Assembly: GCA_035578175.1 (NCBI GenBank)
Contig: JAQMRL010000001.1
Location: 429,611,545 to 429,675,544 of the forward strand
From: Catonia carolina
Lineage: Eukaryota > Arthropoda > Insecta > Hemiptera > Achilidae
Length of the DNA stretch: 64,000 nt
Direction of reading: 5' to 3'
Under the pieces are notes generated by a model. It did no database searches. It had not been told where the DNA came from and saw nothing but the letters and a program-made list of their open reading frames with translations. Shown here piece by piece: positions 1 through 11,737 of the stretch (positions within the stretch are counted from its first letter, which is position 1; every line of letters starts with the position of its first letter). Made by a program: the position numbers and the translations under genes.

Positions 1-147
1 CGATGCCTACATAAGCCTTGGGCTTGTGCGTAGGTAATGATATGTGGTGATTTACAGATGAAAAAAATGCCAGACCTGACCGGTAATCAAACCCGGGACC
101 CCGGCATAGTAGCCAGTTGCGCTGACCACTACACCACGGGCCGGCCT
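1..147 (-). repeat. tRNA-derived SINE (family C), cut by window edge
   Basis: On the minus strand, an A-box-like GTGTAGTGGTCAGCGC is followed by a B-box-like GGGTTTGATTACC and then CCGGTCAGGTCTGGCATTTT. The same head-to-tail order occurs at 4.34 kb, showing a dispersed family and not a functional tRNA gene. Confidence 0.7.
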
Positions 148-174
148 CGAAAACTTTCGTTAATCGTATCCTAC

Positions 175-570
175 GCCCATAGCAGGCAGGTGGAGTGTTA
201 AATTATTTGTACTCTACCTGCTAGTTCCAGGGCTGCAAAAAATAGTTCTCTTTCTTATCATGTGGTCAGCCAATTATATGACTGAACTATTTAAGAACAG
301 AAGAGGTAGAGGTGTAAAAGACACTAGCCACAGTTATCTACTCTGAAAGTAATGAATTTCATTATCCAGCCAGACCCTGTGGTGAATGAAGTAAAGGTGT
401 CATTTGCAGGGTGCAAAGTAGATGGTTTTCGGAGGGCCTGTCAAGCCGATAAGCATATGCTGTTTTTGTACTCAGTGAGAAAGGCAGGTAAACCACTTCA
501 CTCCTCGTTTTACTAAGTAAAACCTCTAAAGATTCAAACCAGCCTTTCGGCTATTGACCTAAACAACAAT
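175..570 (+). repeat. Rep-B, full-length copy
   Basis: One of about 13 copies of a ~395-bp interspersed repeat in the window. It begins near GGCAGGTGGAGTGTTAAATT, passes through CCAGACCCTGTGGTGAATG and ends with CAGCCTTTCGGCT and CCTAAACAACA. There is no clear tRNA or 5S head and no terminal inverted repeats, so it is SINE-like but unclassified. Confidence 0.85.
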
Positions 571-767
571 CGTATCCTGCGTTGTCACGTTGTGGTCCCG
601 CTGTGGATGGCAACCTAACAAAAAGTCCGCTGGAGTTCGGTGGTACAGAGTGTGACTTAGCGAAGGGACAACCTCACACCCGAACTTGGCTGTTATTGGC
701 TAGATCTCATCTGCAGTCTTTAGTTCGTTTGAGTATAAAGCTAATATCACAGCTATATAGAGAAAAA

Positions 768-1722
768 ATCTGGTGTGAAACACAAAACTTTCTCTTGCCA
801 ATGCAAATAATTGACAATATAATGTAACATTAGTAATAAAACACTAGAAATAAACAAAAAATCTATCCTCAATAAACATAACCTAATTTTAATCATGAGT
901 GAAAGACGCAAAATGAAAATTAACCTCAGTTTGGCTAAAAATACGGAAAATTACTCTTTCACGCTAAATTAGGCTCTGTACAGAAAAATGCTTTAAATAA
1001 AAGTTGTAGATCTGTTAATTTCCTATAAATTTGATTACATGCACTTTTGTCGTAAAATGCATACCAAGACCAAAATCTTTAAAAAATAAATTTTTCACAC
1101 TTTTTCGTGAGAAAAAACAAAAAATCGCTAATTACTGCTAAACTAAGAATTATACAAAAATTGTTTGAAATAAAAGTTGTAGGAATTTATTTTTGTAGGA
1201 ATTTAAATTATCTAATTTTTTATTATATAAATGTTTACGCTAAAATGCATATTAAAGCCGTAATCTTAAAAAAACTATTTTTTTACGTGAAAACAGCCTC
1301 ACAAAGAATTTCAGCAAACATGGCGCCTACCCTATCTTGTAGAGCATACAAAATTTAGTAAACCAGGCGATTTTAAAAAAATCGTAGGACCAGTTTTTGA
1401 GAAAATCGCAAAAAAGTGAAAAATTACACGAATAAACTACTACTTTCGGTTGACCGATTTTGATGAAAATGTTCGTGTCGGGTCCGGTAGTGGTATGTAA
1501 CTTAAGTTTTAAGTTTGAAGTTAGTACGATGTTCCGTTCTTGAGATATTCTGTTCACACGCGCGCGCGCACCCACACACACAGACCAATCGCTAAAAACA
1601 TGTTTTTTGGGTTCAGGGGGTCTGAAAACGTGTAGATCCGGTGAAAACTCGATTTCGAAAATCGAAACGAAAACAATACTTTCCGTCCTATATATTCATA
1701 TAGGCAAGAGAAAGTAAAAAAC
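768..1722 (+). repeat. Rep-A, ~950-bp repeat with short inverted ends
   Basis: Most complete copy. Near its left end is ACTTTCTCTTGCC; at its right end GGCAAGAGAAAGT, an inverted match of 13 bases. The interior is AT-rich with no credible ORF and includes a (CG/CA)n tract near 1,559-1,583. Homology with the other copies extends slightly outside the left inverted end, so the true boundary is uncertain. Superfamily unknown. Confidence 0.75.
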
Positions 1723-2149
1723 AACACAGTAAAAAACATTCTATACGCATGCGCCAACTGAAGTCTGGGAAACAGTTCCTCCTCTAACTGCCTCAGTGAT
1801 AAAGCAGCTTCAGGCGTTGATAAACAGCTGGACTGAATGAAGGGGGGGAATAGTATCGATGCACAGGAGTAAGAGGTAAAAAATAGTACAAGCAGAGGAC
1901 GCCACGTCTTCCCAGATTTTTTTAAATTGTAAAATCATAGTGTTTTAAACTTCTATCACAATTTTAATCATTCACGAATAAAGTGTAAAATCGAAATAAC
2001 AGATAGTATATGAAACAACATGAATGTTACGGATCCTAGACAAGAATTCCAATCTAATCACCCACTCTTTTATTTTTCATTACAGTACCAAACAAAATCG
2101 TAAATTTTCTTTAAAATATCAATATTTTTCGAACTAATTAATTATTATT

Positions 2150-2395
2150 TAGTTCCTGGTTCAAATCCTAGTAAATTTTGATACGGATTTTAATATTAGA
2201 CGTTGTTAACCGGTTTACTTTGATGGTTGGGTTTTAATTAACTATACTCTTTCAGAAATGGTCGGCCTGAGTCTCTACAAGACTACACCTCATTTACACG
2301 TACATAATATCATCCTCATCATATTGGGTCATGGCGTTGCTTATTTTTCCTCAACTGAATAAATTGAAACCTACACATATTAGGGTAAAATAAAA
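2150..2395 (+). repeat. SINE family D copy
   Basis: Starts with a B-box-like CCTGGTTCAAATCCTAGTAA. It shares a ~240-base body with 49.6-49.9 kb, including CTACACCTCATTTACA and ATTGGGTCATGG. Probably tRNA-derived with a truncated head. Confidence 0.7.
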
Positions 2396-2890
2396 TAAAA
2401 ATTCTTTAAAATCTCAATAAATTTCCGTACTAAGTATTACTATTTAAAGATCCATAGAACAAAAAAAAACAACGGTTAAATAAATAAATACATACAACCC
2501 ATTATTTAACCCAAGACGCATACTTAAAACTGTAATGACGAAATTATATGAGGCGTACTAATTAAGAATACTGTAATTAACTTAGTACATGAACGCAAAA
2601 AAGATTGGCATTTTTTAAACAAACAAAAAGCTACAATAATTTTCCAACAAGGTCACTGAGATTTAAAAATACCACACAAGAACAGGCAAACGCCAATACA
2701 CTAAGCTTAAAAATCACAAAAAAAAATCATAAATTTCGTTTCCAGAATAAAAACATATAAATATTGCTTTGACAAAGAGAATAAAATACAAAAAAAATCT
2801 GTTTCCGCAAACCGTAAAAAAGTTACAATACGATAAAATTTTATTATTTATTTTGACATAAGAGTAAAAATGGTACACAGACTCAGGAAG

Positions 2891-2946
<56 letters not shown>

Positions 2947-3499
2947 TAAAGAAAACATTTTGATAAACGCTTAGTCTGCAAGAAGAAAACTTTTTTGAAT
3001 ACACAACGGTAACAGTTGAGCTGTAGGAGCACCCGTACGACGTCACAATGTAAATCAGACTACTTGGTAATTACCTACTTTGATTTATGATAAATTCTCC
3101 TTTAACTTCTCCTTTCTCCTCCTCCTTCTACTTCTGTTGCACAGAATAAGTTTCCGAATAATATATAATAAATATACCGTACTTTGTAGCAGGTATAATT
3201 TATAACTGAGGCCACTAAATTACAAAAAAAAACTAATAAAGCGAATATCGGTAGCAGTTTACAATTTTTTATTTTCTTCTACTCCCTGTAGAAAAAATAT
3301 GGCTAACGGAAAGTAGGCCAATTCCATTCGTATTACAAGCACAAGAAATAAAATATATTACCAAATATTCTAAGACCAGAAATAAGAATTTTGTCTATCA
3401 AGGCCTATCTAACTCCGTAATTAATTAAGTTTTTTAATCCCTAATGTGGTACGTTGTAATCTATTCAATTCAGAACAAGTTTAAGGTTTTTTTTTAATT
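2396..3499. repeat. AT-rich stretch with an (AT)n microsatellite
   Basis: No gene recognised. An uninterrupted (AT)~25 run lies at about 2,893-2,943. The open frame read through it on the minus strand is an artefact of the simple repeat. Confidence 0.8.
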
Positions 3500-3915
3500 T
3501 TCTATATAACTTTGATTATATACACTTTTTTTCGTAGAAAGCAAAGCTCCCTCACTCAAAGAATTTCAGCACACAAAATTGGGCGCTTACCCAATCTAGT
3601 AGAGTATAATAAATTTAGTAAGGCGATTTCTTTTTTAAATAGTAGAAGCCGTTTTCGAGAAAATTACAAAAATGTGAAAAATTGCACGAATGAACTATTA
3701 CTTCCGGTTGACCGATTTTGATAAAAATTTCGGGTACGGCCTCCTTGTGGAACGCAATTGAAATTCTAAAATTCAACTTCGTACGATACTCCGTTTTAAA
3801 AACATTTTATTCACACACAGACCAACCGCTAAAAACATAATTTCGAAAAATCGACACGAAAACAATACGTTCCTTCCTTAACTATTCATATAGGACAAGA
3901 CTAAGTAAAAACGAA
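3500..3915 (+). repeat. Rep-A, partial copy
   Basis: Aligns to the right half of the Rep-A copy at 0.77-1.72 kb through the CGGTTGACCGATTTTGAT block and the ATTCATATAGG end. Left half missing. Confidence 0.7.
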
Positions 3916-4335
3916 ATTATAATCGGATTAAGAAAGGAATTGCCATCAAATCTATATATTTAGATTGGTCTCATTTTCCCTTATTCATTCAGCAAAAATA
4001 CTTCAACATTGTTTAAATAACCTTTCTGTGTAGACTGACTCCAAGTTTATTTGTCCGAACATATAATACCTGCTACCAGCTAATGCTTCCAATTCAAAGG
4101 TAACAAAGAAGGCAGATCCTACTGCTCTGCTAATATCCAACATACCGAGTTACTTCCAAAAATCTTCATATCATATAAATGTTTCCCCTAAGGGGAATTT
4201 GCCTCGTTAACAAGCCCACAGCCACTCTTAAGCAGTTTCCTGCCCAAACTAAATACATCACTAGCATGAGTATGGGATATACGCCCATAATTCTTTTATA
4301 GTGGCTCAGTCCAACAATTTGTTTAAAATATCTTG

Positions 4336-4440
4336 ATGTACTGCACTGATCCACTCAGAGATCGTAACTGGCTTCTAAGCCAGAATCCCGGGTTCGATTC
4401 CCGGTCAGGTGTGGTATTTTTTTCATTACTCGTCTTCATC
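4336..4440 (+). repeat. tRNA-derived SINE (family C)
   Basis: Contains a perfect T-arm-like CCGGGTTCGATTCCCGG and an anticodon-arm-like CTGGCTTCTAAGCCAG, then GGTCAGGTGTGGTATTTTTT as in the copy at 1-147. The D arm and acceptor stem are not intact, so it is not called a tRNA gene. Confidence 0.65.
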
Positions 4441-5275
4441 TATAATCCTTCTCACTACCTGAATTATCAGTAATTGCAAAACAGTTGGACGTAAAACCAA
4501 AAAAAAAGAGAAAAACTCAAAAGATCGCCCCACTTATCTACTGAACCGTTGTACAGACCCTAGTCGAGCTAACAGGCCAGTCATTCCCCTGAATCCCACT
4601 GCGACTCAGCTTCCACACCAAAATAACCCTGTTGTGTTAAATTGTAAAAGACGTTTTTGGAAAAAATTTATTTAAAACATTTTCATTAAAAGTATTCTAT
4701 CCTTAATTTCGTAACTGTACGGCTAATTCCAGGAATCGCTAGGGAACTGAGTTTTCATTAAGTTTTACACCACTTGGAATAGTAATAACCGATCATGAAT
4801 CAAAAAATTTAAAAAATTGCTGAAGATTTTAGCACGATCGCAAGACTTAATCGCTTTACAAAGTCACGAGAAATAGTACAAAAATTATCAAAAATAACCA
4901 ACAAGAAAATCTGTAAATTAAAAATGAAAAGTGGCCAAAAGAAATGCAATATGACTGTTAACACCTCGAGTCAACTCGCGTAGAAAGTACTGTACTAATA
5001 AAAATGCTAATTTACACCACGAAAAAGAAAGAATCTATCCAACCAAACGCAAACATTATCTGTCAAAAGCAAATTAAAGAAAACATTACAAAAAAATACT
5101 TGAAAAGATAAAAGCAGTCATAGAAAAAGTTAATTAAAAGTTATGTAATAAAGCAAAAATACGAGCAAATTTAATTTTTTTTAAATCAATCCGAATCTTC
5201 TACAATCTTTTACAATGAAACTTTTTTTTTGAATCTTTTACAATGAAACAGACCGTTTATAAAAATTATAAATAC
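4441..5275. other. AT-rich, nothing recognised
   Basis: No credible coding region, repeat family or structured element was identified here. Confidence 0.4.
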
Positions 5276-6175
5276 GCACAAAAAATTTGGTGTGAAACAC
5301 TCACGCGACTTTCTCTTGCCAAGCAAATAATGACCAATATAACCTAACATTAGTAATAAAACATTAGAAATAAACAAAAAACTAACCTCAAAAATAAACT
5401 ATTTTAATCATAAGTGAAAGACGCAAAATGAAAATCGACCTTGTTTTGGCTTAAAAATACGGAAAATCACTCATTCACGCTAAACTAGGCTCTGAAAAGA
5501 AAAATTCTGTAAATAATAGTTGTAATCTTTTAATTTCCTATAAATTTTATTATAGGTACACTTTTTTCGTGAAATGTATCTAAGGCTAAAATCTTTAAAA
5601 AATCTATTTTTTACACGTTTTCGTGAAAAAAACCAAAAAATCGCTAATTACCGCTAAACTAAGCGTTATACAAAAAATGTTTCAAATATAAGTTGTAGGA
5701 TTTTAAATTCTCTACAACTTCATTCATATTATATACATTTTTGCGCTAAAATGCATATTGAAGTCGCAATCTTAAAAAAAAAACAATTTTTTTACGAAAA
5801 TACAACCTCCCCAAGAATTTCAGCACAAATGGCGCCTACCTTATCTTGTAGAGAATAAAAACTTTAGTAAATGAGGCGATTTTAAAAAAATCGTAGGACC
5901 AGTTTTTAAGAAAATCGTAAAAAAGTGAAAAATTACACGAATAAACTACTACTTCCGGTTGACCGATTTTGATGAAAATGTTCGTGTCGGGTCCTCTAGT
6001 GGTATCTAACTTAAGTTTCAAGTTTGTACGATGTTCCGTTCTTGAGATATTTTGTACACACACACCTACACCAATCGCTAAAAACATGTTTTTTGGGTTC
6101 AGGGGGTCTGAGTCTGAAAACGTGTAGATCCGGTGTAACTCGATTTCAAAAAAATCGACATGAAAACTACCGTTT
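5276..6175 (+). repeat. Rep-A, copy lacking its right terminus
   Basis: Co-linear with 768-1722, starting at GGTGTGAAACACTC and ACTTTCTCTTGCC. It breaks off after the CGTGTAGATCCGG and TCGACATGAAAAC blocks, before the palindromic ATATATTCATATAGG end. Confidence 0.75.
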
Positions 6176-6362
6176 TTATGATCAAATTCAATGGCATCCA
6201 AAACAACCAGGACATGTTGAAGCGATTAAACTTTAAGGTTGCAATTTTTTTCTGAAAATGTACAGTTTTCTCCTATGTTATTTTAAAAAATGCATTTGTT
6301 TGAAAATTTGCATAGGAATAACATTCTAATTTTTACGCTAAATCATTTAATAATAATTTTGT

Positions 6363-6713
6363 TTGCCCGTAACAAGCAGGTGAAGTGTTAAATTATTTGC
6401 AATCAATCCGTTAGTTCCAGGGATACAAAAAAATAGTTCTGTTTCTTACCAAATGGTCAGCCAATATATGGACTGAAACATTTAACAACAGAAGAGATAA
6501 AGGTGTAAAAGATACTACTCACAGTTATCTCTTCCGAGAGTGATGAATTTCATTATACAGCCAGACCCTTTGGTGAATGGAGTGAAGGTGTCATTTTCAG
6601 GGTGGAAAGAGGATGCTTTTCAGAGGGCCTGGCATGCTGATAAGCATTTTTTCAACTCAGTGAGGCATCCAATGGTAAACATTCTCACTCCTCGTTTTAC
6701 TTAGTAAAACCTT
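6363..6713 (+). repeat. Rep-B, 5' portion of an interrupted copy
   Basis: Runs from GCAGGTGAAGTGTTAAATT to CTTAGTAAAACCT. The missing 3' end (CAAACCAGCCTTTCGG...) resumes at 7,471, so ~757 bases were inserted into this copy. Confidence 0.8.
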
Positions 6714-6719
6714 TACTAT

Positions 6720-7275
6720 CGGTTTCATAACTATATAATACACCCAAATTTGAACCCTTGCATCTCTAAAACGATGAGTCGGAAATCAACATAGCCTGCT
6801 TTATATTAAAATTTAGTGCATTTTATCCTGAGTTGACCTAAAATTATCGTATAATTTTAATTTTGTTTGAAAATTGCATATCTAGGCGGCAAAACATAAA
6901 GACCCAGTTTTTTTGCTACCGCAAACAATTTCAAGCGTTAAGAGGCGTATAACTCGAGAATTATTTCGACGAAAAGTTTAAAATTTTAACACAACATAGC
7001 TAATTAAATTCTCACAGCGTGTACAAAATTTTAAACTTGTACGTAACATAAATTTTGCTTTATTCACGATATTCTGAACCTTTGGTATAAAAAAAACTGG
7101 GTATTTTTGTCTTGCAACCTAGATATGGCAATTTTCAAGCAACATTAAAAATATAGGACTATTATAGGTCAACACAGAATGAAATGGGCTAGATCTTGAT
7201 GTAAAGTATGTTGAAATCCGACTCATAGTTTTGGAGACGCAAGGGTTTAAACTCTGGGTGTACATTATTACGAAA
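6720..7275. mobile_element. foldback element with ~200-bp inverted arms, nested in Rep-B
   Basis: The left arm (~6,720-6,930) is matched in reverse complement by the right arm (~7,078-7,275). Landmarks are CACCC near the outer ends, AACCCTTGC, GAGTCGGA, ATATCTAGG and ACCCAGTTTTTTT. The ~150-base centre is AT-rich. No transposase is present, so it is a non-autonomous foldback or MITE of unknown superfamily. Confidence 0.75.
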
Positions 7276-7289
7276 TCAATAGTTTTTAT

Positions 7290-7456
7290 TTTTGATTTAA
7301 CGTCCGACTGTTCTGCAATTACTGCTAATGCAGACGGTGAAGGATGAAATGATTTTTTTGTAACGCATGAAAATATGCCGTGCCTAAATGGGATTCGAAC
7401 CCAAGACCGCATGATGAAAGGCGAGCACGTTACCAACTACGTCAATACGGCCGACG
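7290..7456 (-). repeat. tRNA-derived SINE (family A)
   Basis: On the minus strand it reads GTAGTTGGTAACGTGCTCGC, a match for box A, then GGTTCGAATCCC for box B, then GGCATATTTTCATGCGTTAC. The same family is at 39.3 and 59.5 kb. It sits between the foldback and the resumed Rep-B tail. Confidence 0.8.
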
Positions 7457-7470
7457 AAACCAATAGTAGA

Positions 7471-7510
7471 TATTCAAACCAGCCTTTCGGGTGATGACCA
7501 AAACAACAAT
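7471..7510 (+). repeat. Rep-B, 3' tail of the interrupted copy
   Basis: Continues the copy broken at 6,713 with CAAACCAGCCTTTCGGGTG and the terminal AAACAACAAT. Confidence 0.75.
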
Positions 7511-8128
7511 TAATTTTGGGTGTATATGAATAATCCGAAAATCCCCGAAGGTTTATTAGGGGAAACTTTACTTTTGATATGGTCTATAGTTTTTGTACTG
7601 GAACATAATTATACAGGCACTTCCTTCGAAAAATCATGTTCATGAAAAACTTCAGGAGCTCATAAAACAGAAAAAACTGAAATCTAGTAGAAGATATCTT
7701 TAGGCCATACAATATTACCTATATAAAATAATTTAAAATTTTGTATACATTTAATCTGATTTATTTAAATAAATGAATAATATTTTAAATATGATTATTT
7801 ACGAGTAAATTAAAAGTATTTTAAATAAAATTGATAAATACTACATTTTTATAAGAAGAATGGTTTTTATATTATTTTTAAACAGTTGATTTTTATGAAC
7901 GAAATGAAAAAAAGACGACTGAACAAAGTCGATCAAATATAAATATAATTTTAAAGAGAAATAAATTATTCATTACTTGAAAAATATTAAGTGATTATTA
8001 TTATTATTATTAATAATAATAATAATAATATAAAATAGGTGTAAGAAATGACATTCCTTCAACAATCTGGATGGCAAATACTTTTCAGCTACAATCATAC
8101 ACTTCCCAATTTACAATAGATACTCTAA
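7511..8128. repeat. AT-rich spacer with a palindromic trinucleotide tract
   Basis: No gene. Around 7,996-8,031 (ATT)n runs directly into (AAT)n, making a self-complementary simple repeat. Confidence 0.6.
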
Positions 8129-8130
8129 TA

Positions 8131-9059
8131 CGAGGGGGTACCCAAAAGTATCCGGAATAGCTCTGCTGTGGGCGGAGCTTGTGCAGTACAAATTCCCGCC
8201 ACTAGGCTGCTTGTAGCGCTACTCATTGCCAGTTCAATGCCATTTTGTTCGTTGATCTAGCTTGTTCTGTTCTCGTGCAGTGATTGTTCTCGCTAGTGCT
8301 GTTTTGTGCTCGTGTCGTTTTTCATGATGGCAAGTTTTAATGAACAACGTGCGGCTGTGAAATTTTGCTTCTTGCTCGGTAAAAACGCCGCGGAAACAGT
8401 TGTAATGTTGAACACAGCTTACAAAGACGACGCTATTGGAAAACCCCAAGTGTACGAGTGGTTTTTGCGCTTTAAAAATGGCGACATGTCGATTGAGAAC
8501 AAACCTCGTTCAGGACGACCGTCGACTTCCCGAACAGACGAAAATGTTGTGAAAGTGAAAGAAATTGTACGAACAGACCGACGACAGACCATTGACTTTT
8601 TATCTTTAAGTGTTAAGAAGACTACGAAACGGCATTCGTCGTAAAAGACCTAAATTGTGGCAGACAGGGGACTGGTTTTCCCACCACGACAACGCGCCTG
8701 CACACACGGCAATCTCGGTTACCCAGTTTTTGGCGAAAAACGGCATGGTTTTGCTACCACACGCACCGTACTCACCCGATCTGGCTCCGTGTGATTTTTT
8801 CTTGTTCCCACGCATGAAAAGGGGCATGAAAGGTCTCCGATTTAACAACGTTGATGATGTCAAGAAAAAAACGACGGATTGAGCTGGCAGCCATCACTGA
8901 AGAGGAGTACAAATAATGTTTTGAACAGTGGAAGCACCGGTGGGACAAATGTATTAGTTGTAATGGAGAGTATTTTGAAGGGGATAAGGTTCTTTTGTAA
9001 AAAAATTAAAAATAAATAGTTTTAAAAAATAATTCCGGTTTCTTTTGGGTACCCCCTCG
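8131..9059 (+). mobile_element. mariner element, internally deleted
   Basis: Bounded by inverted ends of ~28 bases beginning CGAGGGGGTACCCAAAAG and flanked by the TA target duplication (8,129-8,130 and 9,060-9,061). Length 929 bp, against ~1.3 kb for a full mariner. Intact ends mean it could still have been moved by a transposase supplied elsewhere. Confidence 0.93.
8327..8992 (+). pseudogene. mariner transposase, broken by a central deletion
   Basis: The N-terminal part (8,327-8,590, MASFNEQRAAVKFCF...) holds the paired-type helix-turn-helix up to RTDRRQTID. The sequence then jumps, in another frame, to the C-terminal catalytic part SVLRRLRNGIRRKRPK...HHDNAPAHT...PYSPDLAPCDFFLF. The second and third catalytic Asp are 34 residues apart, diagnostic of DD34D mariners. 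The first catalytic Asp lies in the deleted segment. A further frame change precedes EQWKHRWDKC near the 3' end. It cannot make an active enzyme. Confidence 0.92.
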
Positions 9060-9061
9060 TA

Positions 9062-9682
9062 TAATCACAAAGAAGCAATAACGTATTTACTAATTTCTTT
9101 ATAGTTACTGCTACTGCAGGCCTAATTTGGAACTGATAAATTACTTTAACCGGAATATTAAAAACTTGTTATCTGTAATTAAGTCACTTACAACAATCAT
9201 TTTTAAATACTTTGTTTACCAGTTACAATTTTTAACATCGAAAAAAATATTTTATTGTATAATTACATTTTTAATAACAGTTAACCTTGAAAAGAAAGTT
9301 ATAATACAGATAGCTGAAATACTCTTCAGTCAAAATAGCTCCAATGAAGAAAAATAACTTTTAGAATTTGAATTTTCTGTATTAAGCATTAAATTTACAA
9401 GTACATTTGTAATATTATATTATAAATTTTATTAAATTTTTTCTGTTAGATGTGGGACGAAACACTTTAAAAGTTTAGAGAGAATCTAAGTTATTTCTGG
9501 CAACCACACACATATTTTTTTCTATTATATTTGCATAATGCTTAATAGCTTCAAGTACCTTGGGCAGATAATACAGCGGAAGATCAGCGAAAAAAATGGA
9601 TAATAGAAGATGGATTAATGAACACTATCTCTGAAGAACCTGTACACATTAAAGAGCATTCGCAAGACAAGTCCAGATCAGA
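9062..9682. other. AT-rich, nothing recognised
   Basis: A 76-codon open frame (9,127-9,357) is rich in Ile, Phe and Lys, as expected from composition; no family resemblance. Confidence 0.4.
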
Positions 9683-10072
9683 CTATAACAGGCAGGTGGA
9701 GTGTTCAATTATTTGCACTCGATCTGCTAATTCCAGGTTCACAAAAAATAGTTCTCTCTCTTATCACATAGTCACCCAATTATATGACTGAAGAATTTAA
9801 GAACAGAAGAGGTAGAAGTGTAAGACCCTAGCTAGTTATCTCCTCTGAGAGTAATGAATTTCATTGTACACCCAGACCCTGTGGTGAATTGTTAAGATGT
9901 CATTTGCAGGGTGGAGAGAAGATGCTTTTCAGAGGGCCTGACATGCTGATAAGCATATATTTTTCATTCAATGAAGAAGGAAATTGTGTAGTAAACCACC
10001 AAACTCCTTGTTTTACTCAGTAAAGCCTCTAGAGGTTCAAACCAGCCTTTCAAGAGATGACCTAAACAATAA
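9683..10072 (+). repeat. Rep-B, full-length copy
   Basis: Same order of blocks as at 175-570, with a short insertion near GAAGAAGGAAATTG. Confidence 0.85.
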
Positions 10073-10669
10073 TCTGTGATAATACCACCACACACAAGTG
10101 AATACCTTAGAATGGCTAGGAAGGCTGTTTTAATAAATGCAAGAGAAAGATTCTCTTCAAGACACAGATCTGAAGATAATAAATGAAAAGTTAAGGGTAC
10201 TAGTAACAGAAGAATTGTAGTATAAGAATTACAAATAAACTATTAACAACAGAAACACATAAAAATTAATGAAATATCCTGAAACTAAATTAACACGACT
10301 GGATGGTGTAAAATAAATAAACTTCATCGTCATGTAAAATAATATACATTATACAGTACATGACAAGTCAAAGAATTTGGAGTAAGAAACGGGAAAGAAA
10401 AAAGTTGCTACTGCACACAAATAAAGGACTGACCAAGCATTCCGTTGGAGTGGCCAAGGAAAACTGTGTGAAAACTTAAATCACGACAGTCAAACAATGT
10501 ACTAAAACTAACTTATTACAAATTATTCTGAATAGTTTCCATTATTCATATTCATAAATTAACTTAATTAAATTGTCCATTTAATAGTTTGCACTATCAG
10601 AAAAACAAACAAAATGAATATAAATAACAAAATGACAAAATAACACAAACTATTTACATATTAAAAATA

Positions 10670-11317
10670 TGGTGCTACTATAGTATGTGGCCTACTGCGT
10701 TATGTTTAGTGAAATTTGTATTTCTTGATGTGGTAGCACTGTCCACTAACACTTTTGGCGCGTAAACATTTACATATTTTACAGGTTATGAGAACTACAT
10801 TAGGTTATGGTTGTGTACAATAGTTTTTAAAAAATATTTACATACTTTACAGGTTACGTGAAGATTAAGTAACCATCAGCGAGATTATGTAGATCCACAA
10901 ACAGGAGCCAATACACAAATAATTGAGAGATCGTGGTTGGACGCAAAAGGAAACATTCTTAAACAAAAAAAGAGGCGTTCCAAAAGAATTATTTCATTCG
11001 CATCTCGACCATACATCATTGAAAATCATGAGAAAAGTAGAACGTGATTTACTTGTTGCTTTTCTCAATGACATTTACAGTGTGTACCATGTGCAGACTG
11101 ACTAAAAAAAATGGGTGAATCCTTATCGTATTTAGTTATAGTATTATCTGCTATAGTAAATTATTATATGTAATTTGTCCTTTTTTCTTAATAACACATA
11201 ACCTGTAAAATATGTGAATAATTACACGCCAAAAGTGTTTTTGGACAGTGCTACCACATCAAGAAATACAAATTTCACTAAACATAACGCAGTAGGCCAC
11301 GTACTATATTAGCACCA
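10670..11317. mobile_element. TIR transposon with ~120-bp inverted repeats
   Basis: The outer ends TGGTGCTA continue as inverted arms sharing TGGCCTACTGCGTTATGT, GATGTGGTAGCACTGTCC and TACAGGTTATG. Total ~648 bp, with a remnant of transposase inside. No target-site duplication was certain. Confidence 0.8.
10862..11000 (+). pseudogene. Merlin/ISXO2-like transposase fragment
   Basis: One frame reads DYVDPQTGANTQIIERSWLD, which fits the end of the DDE domain of Merlin (IS1016/ISXO2-type) transposases: DPxTGxHTxxIExxW, including the catalytic Glu. After KQKKRR similarity fades. The frame is only ~40 codons, so this is a remnant within a non-autonomous element. Confidence 0.6.
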
Positions 11318-11507
11318 AAAAGACTTCAAAAAAAATTTCAACATAAATAATAATAGTAATTTCAATATAGGCTACTATTGATGTTAAATTTAAGTTAAAA
11401 ATAAAATAATAGTACAAAAACAAAAATTAACTTATTTTACTATATAAAAAATGTAGCTCTACAAGTTGTGTTTTTCTATTTAATTAACTTTTGATGTTAA
11501 GGTCATC

Positions 11508-11737
11508 AGCTGAAAGGCTAGTTTGAGCCTCTAGAGGTTTTACTAAGTGAAACGAGGAGTGAGGTGGTTTACAATAGCCAACACTCACCGAGTTTAAAAG
11601 TATGCTTGTCAGGCTCTCTGAAAAGCACATATTTTCCACCCTGTAAATGAGACCTTCATTCATTCACCACAGGGTCTGGCTGTATAATGAAATTCATTAC
11701 TCTCAGAGCAGATAACTCTGGCTACGTCTTTTAGGAC
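11508..11737 (-). repeat. Rep-B, 3' two-thirds
   Basis: Inverted copy running from the AGGTCATCAGC end to the GAGATAACT region; the 5' third is absent. Confidence 0.8.

Noticed and set aside
2714..3046. 110-codon minus-strand ORF with a long Ile-Tyr run
   Set aside because: Produced by reading through the (AT)n microsatellite.
4336..4440. Possible functional tRNA gene with a perfect T arm
   Set aside because: D arm and acceptor stem do not form and the tail matches a dispersed SINE.
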